From the NCBI RefSeq assembly GCF_002019665.1, contig NZ_KV917375.1, positions 690,001 through 754,000 on the forward strand: a DNA stretch of 64,000 nucleotides. The letters run 5' to 3'. Shown piece by piece: positions 1 through 8,368 of this stretch. Under the pieces are notes generated by a model, which worked only from the letters and a program-made list of their open reading frames with translations, made no database searches and was not told the origin of the DNA. Within the stretch, counting starts at the first letter, position 1; each line of letters begins with the position of its first letter. This DNA comes from Sutcliffiella halmapala (GTDB lineage: Bacteria; Bacillota; Bacilli; Bacillales; Bacillaceae_I). The position numbers were made by a program, and so were the translations under genes.

Positions 1-526
1 TGCATCTGCCTCAGAAATTTTGGCAGGAGCATTAAAAGAGGCAGGAAATTATGAAGTTGTCGGGGATGCGTCGTTCGGTAAAGGTACCGTGCAACAGGCA
101 GTTCCGATGGGTGACGGTAGTAACTTGAAGCTTACCTTGTATAAATGGTTAACTCCTGATGGAAATTGGATTCATGAAAAAGGAGTAGAACCTACGATTC
201 CAGTGAAACAACCAGATTTCTTCTATGCCAATCCAATTAACCTAGAGGAAAATGAACAGCTCGCTTTTGACACGAATAGTGAAAAAGTAAAAAATGTTCA
301 GCTTATGCTAAAAGGATTAGGCTTTGATCCTGGTCGTGAGGATGGCTACTATAGTAAGGAAACAGAAAATGCCGTGAAGTCTTTCCAAGCAGATAATGAT
401 TTATCTGCTACAGGTAAAATTGATGGATCCACTGCAGAACTTATCCAAAGCAAGCTACTTGAGGCAGTACGCTCAGAAAAGAACGACGTACAACTTCAAG
501 AAGCATTGAAAAACCTATTTAAATAA
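1..526 (+). CDS. ctpB: Carboxy-terminal processing protease CtpB, 3' part only
   Basis: The reading frame is open from base 2, so the gene begins upstream of the window. The visible 174 codons start in the S41 serine-protease active site: ASASEIL carries the likely nucleophile Ser (bases 5-7), and 25 residues later FGKGTVQ carries the catalytic Lys (bases 80-82) and the Gln four residues on. That spacing matches Ser309/Lys334/Gln338 of B. subtilis CtpB. After the protease core comes a peptidoglycan-binding type 1 domain (roughly the last 70 residues, with GLGFDPGREDGYY). The family is secreted; CtpB cleaves SpoIVFA in the sigma-K checkpoint of sporulation. The next gene, minJ, is its neighbour in B. 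subtilis too, supporting CtpB over other S41 paralogues. Confidence 0.9.
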   Translation, partial: ASASEILAGALKEAGNYEVVGDASFGKGTVQQAVPMGDGSNLKLTLYKWLTPDGNWIHEKGVEPTIPVKQPDFFYANPINLEENEQLAFDTNSEKVKNVQLMLKGLGFDPGREDGYYSKETENAVKSFQADNDLSATGKIDGSTAELIQSKLLEAVRSEKNDVQLQEALKNLFK

Positions 527-533
527 ATTTTTC

Positions 534-572
534 GGGGTCGGCTTCTCATATGGTGAGGGTCGGCCCCTTTGT
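534..572 (+). terminator. Terminator after ctpB
   Basis: GGGGTCGGC (534-542) pairs, with some G-T wobbles, with GGTCGGCCCC (558-567), followed by a short TTTGTGTT tract. It lies directly behind the ctpB stop. Confidence 0.6.
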
Positions 573-619
573 GTTAAAATAAAGGAAATATGTTTTATTA
601 GATGATAGGCGGTGATTCG

Positions 620-1813
620 ATGATAGAATCATGGTTATTGGAGTTACTAAAGGGTGTAGGACGATTATTTATTCATCCCGTTTTTTATGTAACCTTAGCC
701 CTTGCAGTAGTATTAGGATATTTTCGAGTAAAACGAGAACGGCATGATTTTCACATACGAATAGAGTACGGTCTTACAGAGTTTCAAAAAGCATGTAAGA
801 CGCTTGTTTTAGGACTAGTATTGTCTTTTGTCACGGTAGGATTAGGACTTATTCTTCCGTTTGGTACGATATTTTTAATTAGTTTAGTGACTGTTTTCTT
901 TGCACTATTTATCAAGCCGCGTTGGCTTTCGACAGGGTATATAGTTGGTTTTTCTCTCCTTCTAGCGGTGCTACTTCCAAAGTGGACAACAGGCATAGAG
1001 AGTGTAGATAGTTTATTTAGTAGCATTGGAGAGACTCATTTACCTTCTTTGGCAATATTAATGGGATTATTAATGATCGTGGAAGGGATACTTGTTTCTA
1101 AGCAAGCATCCATACAAACGTCTCCTCAGCTAGCAAAAAGCAAAAGAGGTTTACCGGTCGGATCCCATATAGCACAGCGGGTCTGGGTGCTGCCATTATT
1201 TTTATTTGTTCCAGGAGAAGGATTAAGCACTACTTTTGAATGGTGGCCTGTCCTCCAAATGGGAGAACAATCTTTATCCTTATGGCTCGTTCCCTTTGGA
1301 ATGGGATTTTATCAAAGAATCAAAGCAAGCCTACCAAGGGAAACAGTCGCCATTACTGGGCGCCAGCTTTCTGCATTAGGTGCATTGATTCTCTGCCTAG
1401 CAATCTCGAGTGTTTGGTGGGAAGTAATTGCGATTATCGCAGCTGTCATCGCCGTATTTGCAAGAGAATGGATCCACTACTTAGTTCGTGTTCATGATGA
1501 CAAGAATCAACCTATTTTCGTTCAACGTGATGAAGGTCTGATTATTTTAGGTGTTATTCCAGAAAGCCCAGCTGGAAAAATGAATCTTCTAATCGGAGAA
1601 ATCATTGTAAAAGTAAATGGCCAATCTGTCTCCACAGTAGAAGGCTTCTATGAGGCGCTTCAGCACAATCGTGCGTTCTGTAAACTCCAGGTGGTAGATG
1701 ATAATGGAGAAGCTCGTTTCGCACAATGCGCCATCTATGAAGGTGATCACCATGAATTAGGACTGTTATTCGTTCAGGACGGGAAGAAATGGAAGCGGAC
1801 GGTGGCGGGGTAA
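620..1813 (+). CDS. minJ: Cell-division topological factor MinJ
   Basis: Polytopic membrane protein with about eight hydrophobic segments followed by a C-terminal cytoplasmic PDZ domain (GVIPESPAGKMN, then GEIIVKVNGQSV). In B. subtilis MinJ bridges DivIVA to MinCD and restricts division to mid-cell. An in-frame ATG at 602 exists, but 620 is preferred because GGCGGTGA precedes it at normal spacing and the resulting 397 residues equal my recollection of the B. subtilis protein length. It follows ctpB with only a terminator between, as in B. subtilis. Confidence 0.88.
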   Translation: MIESWLLELLKGVGRLFIHPVFYVTLALAVVLGYFRVKRERHDFHIRIEYGLTEFQKACKTLVLGLVLSFVTVGLGLILPFGTIFLISLVTVFFALFIKPRWLSTGYIVGFSLLLAVLLPKWTTGIESVDSLFSSIGETHLPSLAILMGLLMIVEGILVSKQASIQTSPQLAKSKRGLPVGSHIAQRVWVLPLFLFVPGEGLSTTFEWWPVLQMGEQSLSLWLVPFGMGFYQRIKASLPRETVAITGRQLSALGALILCLAISSVWWEVIAIIAAVIAVFAREWIHYLVRVHDDKNQPIFVQRDEGLIILGVIPESPAGKMNLLIGEIIVKVNGQSVSTVEGFYEALQHNRAFCKLQVVDDNGEARFAQCAIYEGDHHELGLLFVQDGKKWKRTVAG

Positions 1814-1874
1814 TCTTATGGTACAGATAGAAATGAAGTAAGACTTAAAAGGAAGCACTTTAATTACAACGAGC

Positions 1875-1905
1875 AGGCGTACTTATTATATAAGTGCGTC
1901 TTTTT
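1875..1905 (+). terminator. Terminator after minJ
   Basis: AGGCGTACTTAT pairs with ATAAGTGCGTCT (12 bp including wobbles) around a 3-nt loop, followed by TTTTT. Confidence 0.8.
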
Positions 1906-1959
1906 GCTGTATCTAAGTAGAACCCGATTAGTCAGAACGCATTACCCTTCCTATTTTTC

Positions 1960-1973
1960 GTTACAAATGTAAC
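1960..1973. promoter_or_regulatory. Perfect palindrome upstream of the ABC/two-component operon
   Basis: GTTACA-AA-TGTAAC is a perfect inverted repeat. It ends 23 nt before a -10-like CATAAT (1997-2002), so it sits just upstream of where the -35 would be. That position suits an activator site for the LuxR-type response regulator encoded in the same operon. Function is inferred. Confidence 0.45.
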
Positions 1974-2046
1974 TACTAGTCAAGGTTGTGCAGTGTCATA
2001 ATAAACGCAGATGCTAGTAATGAAAGATACATCGGGAGGAATAAAA

Positions 2047-2994
2047 ATGACCATTGCACATATGGAAAATATAGTGAAGCGATACGGTTCTCAACGAGTT
2101 TTAGATCATATTGATCTTACGATTGAACAAGGGGAAATTGTAGGATTATTGGGTCCGAATGGTGCAGGGAAAACGACACTGATCCATTCGTTGGCTGGCC
2201 TAATACGTGTCGATTCTGGGGAAATAACTTTATTTAATCAGCAGTTAACAGATCACATACAGGAGATTAAGAAAAATATTGGATTAGTTACTCAAGATAT
2301 TACGGTGTTTGAGGATTTGACTGCAAGAGAAAACCTGGAGTTCTTTGGCGGGATTTATGGGTTGAAAGGTGCTTTACTGAAACAAAGGGTAGATGAAACG
2401 CTGGAGTTTGTCGGACTTAAAGAACAAGCTAAAAAGCTACCTACGAAATTTTCAGGTGGAATGAAGAGACGTTTGAATATTGCATGTGCACTCGTCCATA
2501 AACCGAAATTTCTTATTATGGATGAGCCAACTGTAGGGATAGACCCTCAATCAAGGAATCATATTTTGGAATCAGTAAGGGAATTACAGCGCCAAGGAAC
2601 GACCGTTCTTTATACGACGCATTATATGGAGGAAGTACAGTCCATTGCTTCGCGTGTGGTTATTATGGATCAAGGTCATGTTATTGCCCAAGGGACGCTT
2701 GATGAGCTTGTTGAAAATCTCCAGCATGAGGAGAAGATTGTGTTAGAAGTAGCAGCAGAGCCTACAGAAGCGGTTCTTGAGAAGCTACGTAACCTTGATG
2801 GGGTAAAAAAGGTTGTGCAGGACGGACTAAAACTGCAAATTATTTCAAGCACGGGAGCGGGTAACCTAGACAGAGTACTTTCTATCGTAAAAGATACCGG
2901 TGGTGTTCGTTCTGTTAGTGCAGAAAAGCCTACATTGGAGGATGTTTTCTTAACGCTTACTGGAAAAAGTCTTCGTGACGGGGAGGAGGGCTAG
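2047..2994 (+). CDS. ABC transporter ATP-binding protein (exporter, ABC-2 type)
   Basis: A 315-residue ATPase. Walker A GPNGAGKTT is near residue 38, the signature is FSGGMKRRLN, Walker B is FLIMDEPTVGIDP, and a switch His follows in YTTHYMEE. A C-terminal extension of about 90 residues is typical of drug or lantibiotic exporters of the CcmA/YvfR class. ATG 2047 is chosen because GGGAGGA ends 6 nt upstream; an upstream in-frame start at 2011 has no such site. It heads a five-gene run (ATPase, two permeases, kinase, regulator) resembling yvfRS-yvfTU and lnrLMN-lnrJK of B. subtilis. The substrate is not determinable; antibiotic or envelope-stress export is an inference from the family. Confidence 0.88.
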   Translation: MTIAHMENIVKRYGSQRVLDHIDLTIEQGEIVGLLGPNGAGKTTLIHSLAGLIRVDSGEITLFNQQLTDHIQEIKKNIGLVTQDITVFEDLTARENLEFFGGIYGLKGALLKQRVDETLEFVGLKEQAKKLPTKFSGGMKRRLNIACALVHKPKFLIMDEPTVGIDPQSRNHILESVRELQRQGTTVLYTTHYMEEVQSIASRVVIMDQGHVIAQGTLDELVENLQHEEKIVLEVAAEPTEAVLEKLRNLDGVKKVVQDGLKLQIISSTGAGNLDRVLSIVKDTGGVRSVSAEKPTLEDVFLTLTGKSLRDGEEG

Positions 2995-2995
2995 T

Positions 2996-3733
2996 ATGAT
3001 TAGAGCGCTACGCTTTCCGTTGCTCCGAATGCTTCGCAGCTATTTAGGACTTATTCTTTTGCTTGTGCTGCCCCTTTGTTTGATTTCCGTTTTAGGATTG
3101 ATATCAAGCCATGTCCCAGGTGAAGGAGGAGGAGAAGCGATATCGGGGATGACTTGGCTTTCGGTTAGCTTTATGATTAGCTTCCAGCTTTTTGGTGGGT
3201 CGTATACGATGGCATATATGAAAGAAGATTTTTTTACACCTCGGAAGTGGCGAATGTATTCTCTTCCAATCAAGCCAGTCACGTATGCCTTTACCATATT
3301 AGTAGCGAGTGTGTTATTTAATGCAGCACAAGGGATGGTTATCGTGTTTTTTACAAAATTGGTATATGGAGTGAACTGGGGGAATCTTGGTTGGGTGTTG
3401 CTCATTATCATTGTTGTGTCCATTTTATCTCAACTAGTTTGCCTCATTTTCGTACTTTCTGTGAAAAATTACAAAATAGCGGAAAGACTATCAGAGGTAT
3501 ATGGCATCGGTTCTATTATTTTGGCAGGGATGATGTTTAGCCTTCCTAAGTCAGGCTTCTTCGATTTCATGTCGACCTATGGCAATCCAGTCTCACTTGG
3601 ACAAAATGCCATCTTTGGAATGATTAGTGGCGAGGGGATGGACAAAGCTTTTCTTAGTCTAGGGATATTACTGATTGCGACACTTCTAGTAGCCTTCGGG
3701 GCAATTTTTGTGGGAAGGAGAAAGCTAGCATGA
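2996..3733 (+). CDS. ABC-2 type permease, first half-size subunit
   Basis: A 245-residue membrane protein with about six hydrophobic helices and no large extracytoplasmic domain. The start at 2996 follows GGGAGGAGG immediately after the ATPase stop codon (2992-2994), which indicates translational coupling. It probably forms a heterodimeric channel with the next gene. Linearmycin-type LnrM/LnrN permeases are nearly 400 residues and carry an extracellular domain that is missing here. Confidence 0.8.
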   Translation: MIRALRFPLLRMLRSYLGLILLLVLPLCLISVLGLISSHVPGEGGGEAISGMTWLSVSFMISFQLFGGSYTMAYMKEDFFTPRKWRMYSLPIKPVTYAFTILVASVLFNAAQGMVIVFFTKLVYGVNWGNLGWVLLIIIVVSILSQLVCLIFVLSVKNYKIAERLSEVYGIGSIILAGMMFSLPKSGFFDFMSTYGNPVSLGQNAIFGMISGEGMDKAFLSLGILLIATLLVAFGAIFVGRRKLA

Positions 3734-4416
3734 CCATCTTTACTTTTGCGTTAAAGCGTAGTTTTCGAAGTAAAAGCAATCTCATCTTTCTTCTTCTCCT
3801 TCCAATCATTTGTATTTTATTGCCTACTCAGGAGTGGCAGCCCCTTCCATTAGGTTTTCAATATTATGGGATCATCCTTTTGTTTAGCGCTTCCAGAGTT
3901 GTCGTGTCGATTATGCAAGACCGTGCGACAGGTGTTCTGCTCCGAATTGGCGTGTCTCCCGTTACGCATTTTCACTACCTTTTCCAAAGTCTACTCGCTT
4001 ATTCCCTCATTTTAATTGGGCAAAGTGCATTAGTGGTTTTTGGAGGAAGGCTCGTGCATGGTGAAGTAATCAAGGAGCCGTTGTTATTATTTGTTGTCTA
4101 TGCCATTTTTTCATTGACGGCAGTGGCTTTTTGCTTAGCGTGGAATTCTCTCTATCGTAATAAGGAAACTGCTCTTCTTCTTTTAATGAATGTCATTATT
4201 CTCATGGCGATGCTTGGTGGAGTGATGTGGCCAATGGAGATTATGCCAGAATTTCTCCAACGAACTGCGATGCTTTTACCAACGTATTGGCTAGTAGAGG
4301 CAGTACGTACAATTATCTATGAAGAAGGGACAAGGGCGTTATTGTTTCCAGTAAGTGTTATCCTTTTGTTCACGATTGCTTTTTTATTATTAGGAAGCAA
4401 AAGAAGATTAGTATAG
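3730..4416 (+). CDS. ABC-2 type permease, second half-size subunit
   Basis: A 228-residue membrane protein with about six hydrophobic helices. Its ATG overlaps the stop of the preceding permease (ATGA). It has the hydrophobic pattern of ABC-2 permeases, including the motif MWPMEIMPEFLQ before the last helices, a position where this family has a re-entrant segment. It is the partner subunit of the 2996-3733 product in the exporter. Confidence 0.8.
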   Translation: MTIFTFALKRSFRSKSNLIFLLLLPIICILLPTQEWQPLPLGFQYYGIILLFSASRVVVSIMQDRATGVLLRIGVSPVTHFHYLFQSLLAYSLILIGQSALVVFGGRLVHGEVIKEPLLLFVVYAIFSLTAVAFCLAWNSLYRNKETALLLLMNVIILMAMLGGVMWPMEIMPEFLQRTAMLLPTYWLVEAVRTIIYEEGTRALLFPVSVILLFTIAFLLLGSKRRLV

Positions 4417-4483
4417 AAGAAAAGGTTACGATAAAATAGACGGTAGGTATAGACAGGGAAGAAAGGGAGAGGTGGAGGCGCCG

Positions 4484-5587
4484 ATGAAGGACCATTCGAA
4501 CGAAATATGGAACCCTAAAACAAGCACACTACTTTGGCGGGTCCTCGGATTACTACTACTCAGCTTATTTTGGCTTACTAGTCAAAGTAGTGAGTTTGGA
4601 GTAATCCTTCTCCTATTTTTAGCAGTGATGGCATTGGCGCGCTGGCGCTTTTCCTTGCCAGGATGGACGGTTCTAATTGACCAAGCGGCATGCTTGATGA
4701 TGCTGTTTTCTTGGGAAGATGCTTGGTTAGCCTTAAGTCTCCCAATTTTTGAAGCCTTTCGTAGTGGCAAGAAAAGGTATCTTATCCCCTCTCTTATCGC
4801 GCTTTTATTTTATGCAGAACTCTCGATTGCCCTTATCAGCCTTTCCGTTCTAGCGGCCTTTTCTGGATTAGTCATTCGCAGTTGGGAACAGCAGATGGAG
4901 CAATATCGATTAGAAGTAGATCGTGAACGGCGAACTCGTTATGAGCTGGAGGTATTAAAAAGGGAGTTGTTGTTGGCTAACGCAAAAGCGGCACGTACAG
5001 CAGAGCTAACGGAACGGAATCGCATCTCTCAGGAATTACACGACCATGTGGGCCATGAATTAACCGGGGCAACGCTTGCACTCCAGGCTTTTGAACAATT
5101 ATGGGAAGAAAACGATCCTCAGGCAAAAGACTTCTTCGGGCAATTAAAGGAACGGCTTTTTAAAAGTACCCAGGACTTGCGGGAGACCGTGCATAATATG
5201 AAGCCAGTGAAGCCGTTGGGAATTGATGTACTAGAAGAGGTTTGTCGTGCCTTTACAGCCTATCCGATTGATTTCAAGGTGTACGGAAATACCGAAAAAA
5301 TCCCTGTTTATTTATGGAGTATTTTAGAGCCATGTCTGAAAGAAACCCTTACAAATGTAAGTAGGCATGCAAATGCGACTAAAGTAGAGGTATCATTAGA
5401 TGTGAGCGAAAGTATCGTGCGACTTGCTGTTTATAATGATGGGGAAACAAGCGGGACGCTCACCAGTGGAGGAGTCGGCTTACGAAATTTACGGCAACGA
5501 GCAAAATCAGTCGGAGGAAGTGTCGCCTTTCATACAAAGGACGGCTTCCAGTTTGTTTGTGTCCTGCCGATTGAAGATGCAAGGTGA
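4484..5587 (+). CDS. Sensor histidine kinase, HisKA_3 (NarL/DesK) type
   Basis: The N-terminal third is a bundle of about five membrane helices with almost no external loop, a layout typical of intramembrane-sensing kinases. A coiled-coil linker leads to the dimerisation/phosphoacceptor helix QELHDHVGHELTG (His in HDHVGH), then a HATPase_c domain with the N box (LKETLTNVSRHANA) and G box (GGVGLRNLRQRA). ATG 4484 is preferred over GTG 4472 because AGGTGGA lies 7 nt ahead of it. It is co-directional with the exporter genes and the regulator, so it probably senses the exporter substrate or membrane damage. Confidence 0.85.
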   Translation: MKDHSNEIWNPKTSTLLWRVLGLLLLSLFWLTSQSSEFGVILLLFLAVMALARWRFSLPGWTVLIDQAACLMMLFSWEDAWLALSLPIFEAFRSGKKRYLIPSLIALLFYAELSIALISLSVLAAFSGLVIRSWEQQMEQYRLEVDRERRTRYELEVLKRELLLANAKAARTAELTERNRISQELHDHVGHELTGATLALQAFEQLWEENDPQAKDFFGQLKERLFKSTQDLRETVHNMKPVKPLGIDVLEEVCRAFTAYPIDFKVYGNTEKIPVYLWSILEPCLKETLTNVSRHANATKVEVSLDVSESIVRLAVYNDGETSGTLTSGGVGLRNLRQRAKSVGGSVAFHTKDGFQFVCVLPIEDAR

Positions 5588-5630
5588 TAGGTTAGAATGA
5601 TTGTATGAGAATAAGAGAGGTGAGTGGACG

Positions 5631-6236
5631 ATGAAAATCCTAATTGTTGATGATGATCCGTTAATATGTCAAAGTCTTCAAGTATTACTCTCTCGTGAAA
5701 AGGATATGCTCGTCATTGGAACGGCCAAGAACGGAGCTGAGGCTTTAGAGAAGTGCGAGCAGGAGCTTCCGGACGCCATCCTGATGGATATTCGTATGCC
5801 GGTGATGGATGGAATCCAAGCAACGCGCGAAATAAAAAAGCGCTGGCCCCATGTCGGGATTATGATGCTAACGACTTTTGAGGACGAAAAAAATATTCGC
5901 TTAGCTCTTTTGGCAGGAGCAAAAGGCTATTTACTGAAATCTGCACAAGTCTCTACGATGGCAGAACATTTACGAGCATTAAATGCAGGTTCCTCCGTAT
6001 TGGATGCAAATGTCTTAAAAACACTAACCCAACCTGAAAAACAAGATCTCAGTGAATTGACACCTCGAGAAAAAGATATATTGGAATTAGTAGCCCAGGG
6101 CTGTTCTAACCGTGAAATAGCTGAACAATTATTTCTCAGTGAGGGGACAATACGTAATACACTTTCCATTATTTTAGAAAAACTTGAGGTGAGAGACCGA
6201 ACCCAATTAGCGATTTATTACTGGAAAAACAGATAG
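5631..6236 (+). CDS. Response regulator, NarL/LuxR family
   Basis: A 201-residue two-domain protein. The receiver domain has the acidic triad IVDDDP, phosphoacceptor Asp53 in ILMDIRMPVMDG, the conserved Thr in LTTFED and Lys in YLLKSA. The C-terminal LuxR helix-turn-helix reads LTPREKDILELVAQGCSNRE. The start at 5631 follows AGAGGTGAG. It is the cognate partner of the kinase just upstream and most likely controls its own operon, where a 14-bp palindrome precedes the promoter region. Confidence 0.88.
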   Translation: MKILIVDDDPLICQSLQVLLSREKDMLVIGTAKNGAEALEKCEQELPDAILMDIRMPVMDGIQATREIKKRWPHVGIMMLTTFEDEKNIRLALLAGAKGYLLKSAQVSTMAEHLRALNAGSSVLDANVLKTLTQPEKQDLSELTPREKDILELVAQGCSNREIAEQLFLSEGTIRNTLSIILEKLEVRDRTQLAIYYWKNR

Positions 6237-6278
6237 GATGGCACGAAAAAGCGAGGATGGTGCCCCGAAAATACAAAA

Positions 6279-6311
6279 TGAGGTACTCAATAGAGATTAT
6301 TGAGTACCTCA
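6279..6311. terminator. Hairpin between convergent genes
   Basis: TGAGGTACTCAAT (6279-6291) and ATTGAGTACCTCA (6299-6311) form a perfect 13-bp stem with a 7-nt loop. The minus-strand side is followed by a T-rich tract, so it serves best as the terminator of the rpiR-type gene and may also stop readthrough from the response regulator. Confidence 0.65.
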
Positions 6312-6433
6312 AGTCTATTCGTGCTAAATGTTATACTAGCTCAACTAATATGTTTGATAGTTATAAGATTTGCTTTTATATTTACCTCTAAAAACTACTC
6401 TTCGAAAAACAACTTTTCTACTTTCTCTTTACC

Positions 6434-7291
6434 TTAAATCCTTTTCACTGAAATAGCCGCCCGTACTTTTTGTAGTGCTTCTTTTCCGGTTTCCTTTTTT
6501 GCCATTAATACATTTACATAAATAGCGTCAATCATGGCTAGCTGTGCAATACGTGATGCTAAGGCTTCTGAACGATAATCGGTTTCTTCCGAGACAGTAT
6601 AAAGAGGGATATCAACCAGTTGACTTAATGGAGATTTTGCAAAGTTCGTAATCCCGATGGTTGTGACATCGCTTTCTTTTACTACTTCTAAAATATGCAT
6701 CATATCTTTTGATGCACCAGTGTGCGAAATAATTATGGCTACATCGTCTTTGGTTAATTGGCTAGCTGACATTAGCTGCATATGTGTGTCAGATTGAACA
6801 CTTACCGAAATCCCCGTTCGAATTAATTTATGGTAAGCATCAAGGGCGATGACATTCGATCCGCCGCTGCCAAATAACTCTACTTTTCTAGCGCCTAAAA
6901 TTGTCTGTATTCCTCTTTTAAAAGATGGCTCATCTAAGATCTTCAATGTATCTTCTAATGTTTTTATATTGGAACGAAATACTTTCTCTGCAACGGTTTT
7001 TTCATTATCATGTTCTAAAATGTTTTCGTGGATATCTTGGATTGGTTCGACGATTTCCCTAGCAAGTGCGATTTTCATGGCTTGGTAGCCTTTAAAGCCA
7101 ATGCGCTGACAGAAACGAAAAACAGTAGAATCAGCAACTCCAAGATCATCGGCCACTTGGTTTATTGTACTATTCACGATTTTTTGTGGATTATTGAGGA
7201 TATAGTCTGCTATGACGCTCTCTTTCCCTTTAAACTGTGGGTAGTGAGAACGAATTCGCATCATGCAATATTGTGTTTCCTGAATGTTCAT
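6434..7291 (-). CDS. MurR/RpiR family transcriptional regulator of the gluconate operon
   Basis: A 285-residue protein with an N-terminal HTH_6 domain (VADDLGVADSTVFRFCQRIGF, helix-turn-helix at about residues 42-65) and a C-terminal SIS sugar-phosphate-binding domain (ELFGSGGSNVIALDAYHK; IIISHTGASKDM). The ATG at 7291 is preceded by GGAGG at 7-nt spacing. It is divergent from the gnd-gntP-gntK operon, so it most likely represses that operon and responds to a phosphorylated intermediate such as 6-phosphogluconate. B. subtilis uses the unrelated GntR for this job, so this is a regulator replacement. The ligand is inferred. Confidence 0.85.
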   Translation of the reverse strand: MNIQETQYCMMRIRSHYPQFKGKESVIADYILNNPQKIVNSTINQVADDLGVADSTVFRFCQRIGFKGYQAMKIALAREIVEPIQDIHENILEHDNEKTVAEKVFRSNIKTLEDTLKILDEPSFKRGIQTILGARKVELFGSGGSNVIALDAYHKLIRTGISVSVQSDTHMQLMSASQLTKDDVAIIISHTGASKDMMHILEVVKESDVTTIGITNFAKSPLSQLVDIPLYTVSEETDYRSEALASRIAQLAMIDAIYVNVLMAKKETGKEALQKVRAAISVKRI

Positions 7292-7360
7292 GGTGCGACC
7301 TCCGAGTATAAGTCTTCTTAACTATCATAATATGTTTTGAAAAAAAATGAAAATATTTTT

Positions 7361-7374
7361 TGATAACGCTTGCA
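7361..7374 (+). promoter_or_regulatory. cre-like catabolite repression site
   Basis: TGATAACGCTTGCA matches the cre consensus TGWNANCGNTNWCA at 13 of 14 positions and overlaps the -35 hexamer of the gluconate promoter. CcpA with HPr-Ser-P or Crh-P (hprK and crh are both in this window) would block polymerase there. Confidence 0.65.
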
Positions 7375-7398
7375 AAATGTGAAATATTTTTTCATAAT
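7370..7398 (+). promoter_or_regulatory. Sigma-A promoter of the gluconate operon
   Basis: -35 TTGCAA (7370-7375), 17-nt spacer, -10 CATAAT (7393-7398), 46 nt before the gnd start. Confidence 0.6.
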
Positions 7399-7443
7399 AG
7401 GAACATAACAAAAAATATTTTTCTTTTTCTTGGAGGACTTACT

Positions 7444-8340
7444 ATGAAACTAGCAATGATAGGTTTAGGGAAGATGGGATATAATCTTACACTTAATCTG
7501 ATAGATAATAAACATGAGGTCGTAGCTTTTGATGTAAATGATGAAAACGTACACAAAAGTGAGCAGTATGGTGCAATACCTGCCTATTCGATTGAAGAGG
7601 CTATTTCAAAATTAGAATCTCCAAAGGTTATTTGGATGATGGTACCAGCTGGAGAGATTACAGAGCAGGTTTTAAGCGAGATTAGTAGATACGTCACAGA
7701 AGGTGACATTGTCATTGATGGTGGGAATTCTAATTATAAAGATACGCTTAAACGTGCTAAATCATTAGAAGTTAAAGGTGTATCCTACCTTGATGTTGGA
7801 ACAAGTGGTGGAATGGATGGCGCGAGAAACGGTGCATGTACGATGATCGGTGGCAATCCAGAAGCATTTAACCATGTAGAGCAACTTTTCCAAGATATTT
7901 GTGTGGAAAACGGTTACCACTATGCTGGAAAATCTGGAAGCGGTCATTTCTTAAAGATGGTACATAATGGCGTGGAATACGGTATGATGCAATCTATTGC
8001 AGAAGGCTTTGATATTTTAGATAAAAGTGATTTTGATTTTGACTACGAAAAAGTTGCTAAGGTATGGAATAATGGTTCAGTTGTTCGCTCGTGGTTAATG
8101 GAGTTAACAGAGAGTGCTTTTAGTAAAGATGCAAATCTTGAAGCAATTAAAGGCGTGATGCATTCGTCTGGAGAAGGTAAATGGACAGTGGAGACGGCGT
8201 TGGATGTACAAGCAGCTGCACCTGTTATCGCATTATCACTTATGATGCGCTATCGTTCTTTAGAGGCTGATACGTTTTCTGGAAAAGTTGTTGCGGCATT
8301 ACGAAATGAATTCGGTGGCCATGCTGTCGAGAAAAACTAA
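7444..8340 (+). CDS. gnd: 6-phosphogluconate dehydrogenase, decarboxylating, short form
   Basis: Oxidises 6-phosphogluconate to ribulose 5-phosphate and CO2. The N-terminal Rossmann fold starts with IGLGKMGYN; the substrate region includes DGGNSNYKD, DVGTSGGMDGARNG and KMVHNGVEYGMM with the catalytic Lys and Asn. At 298 residues it is the short tetrameric type (like B. subtilis YqeC), not the ~468-residue GntZ. Short-form enzymes are often NAD-preferring, which I infer but cannot test. The start at 7444 follows TGGAGGA. First gene of gnd-gntP-gntK. Confidence 0.88.
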   Translation: MKLAMIGLGKMGYNLTLNLIDNKHEVVAFDVNDENVHKSEQYGAIPAYSIEEAISKLESPKVIWMMVPAGEITEQVLSEISRYVTEGDIVIDGGNSNYKDTLKRAKSLEVKGVSYLDVGTSGGMDGARNGACTMIGGNPEAFNHVEQLFQDICVENGYHYAGKSGSGHFLKMVHNGVEYGMMQSIAEGFDILDKSDFDFDYEKVAKVWNNGSVVRSWLMELTESAFSKDANLEAIKGVMHSSGEGKWTVETALDVQAAAPVIALSLMMRYRSLEADTFSGKVVAALRNEFGGHAVEKN

Positions 8341-8368
8341 GAAGGTCTAGAATTAGGAGGAAAACATT

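Larger units (their letters stand above)
7348..7423. promoter_or_regulatory. AT-rich palindromes: candidate RpiR operators
   Basis: Three related A/T palindromes lie between the divergent genes: TGAAAATATTTTTTGA (7348-7363), TGAAATATTTTTTCA (7380-7394) and CAAAAAATATTTTTC (7409-7423). The middle one overlaps the -10 region of the gnd promoter. Repetition and position suggest operator sites for the divergent regulator. Confidence 0.5.
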
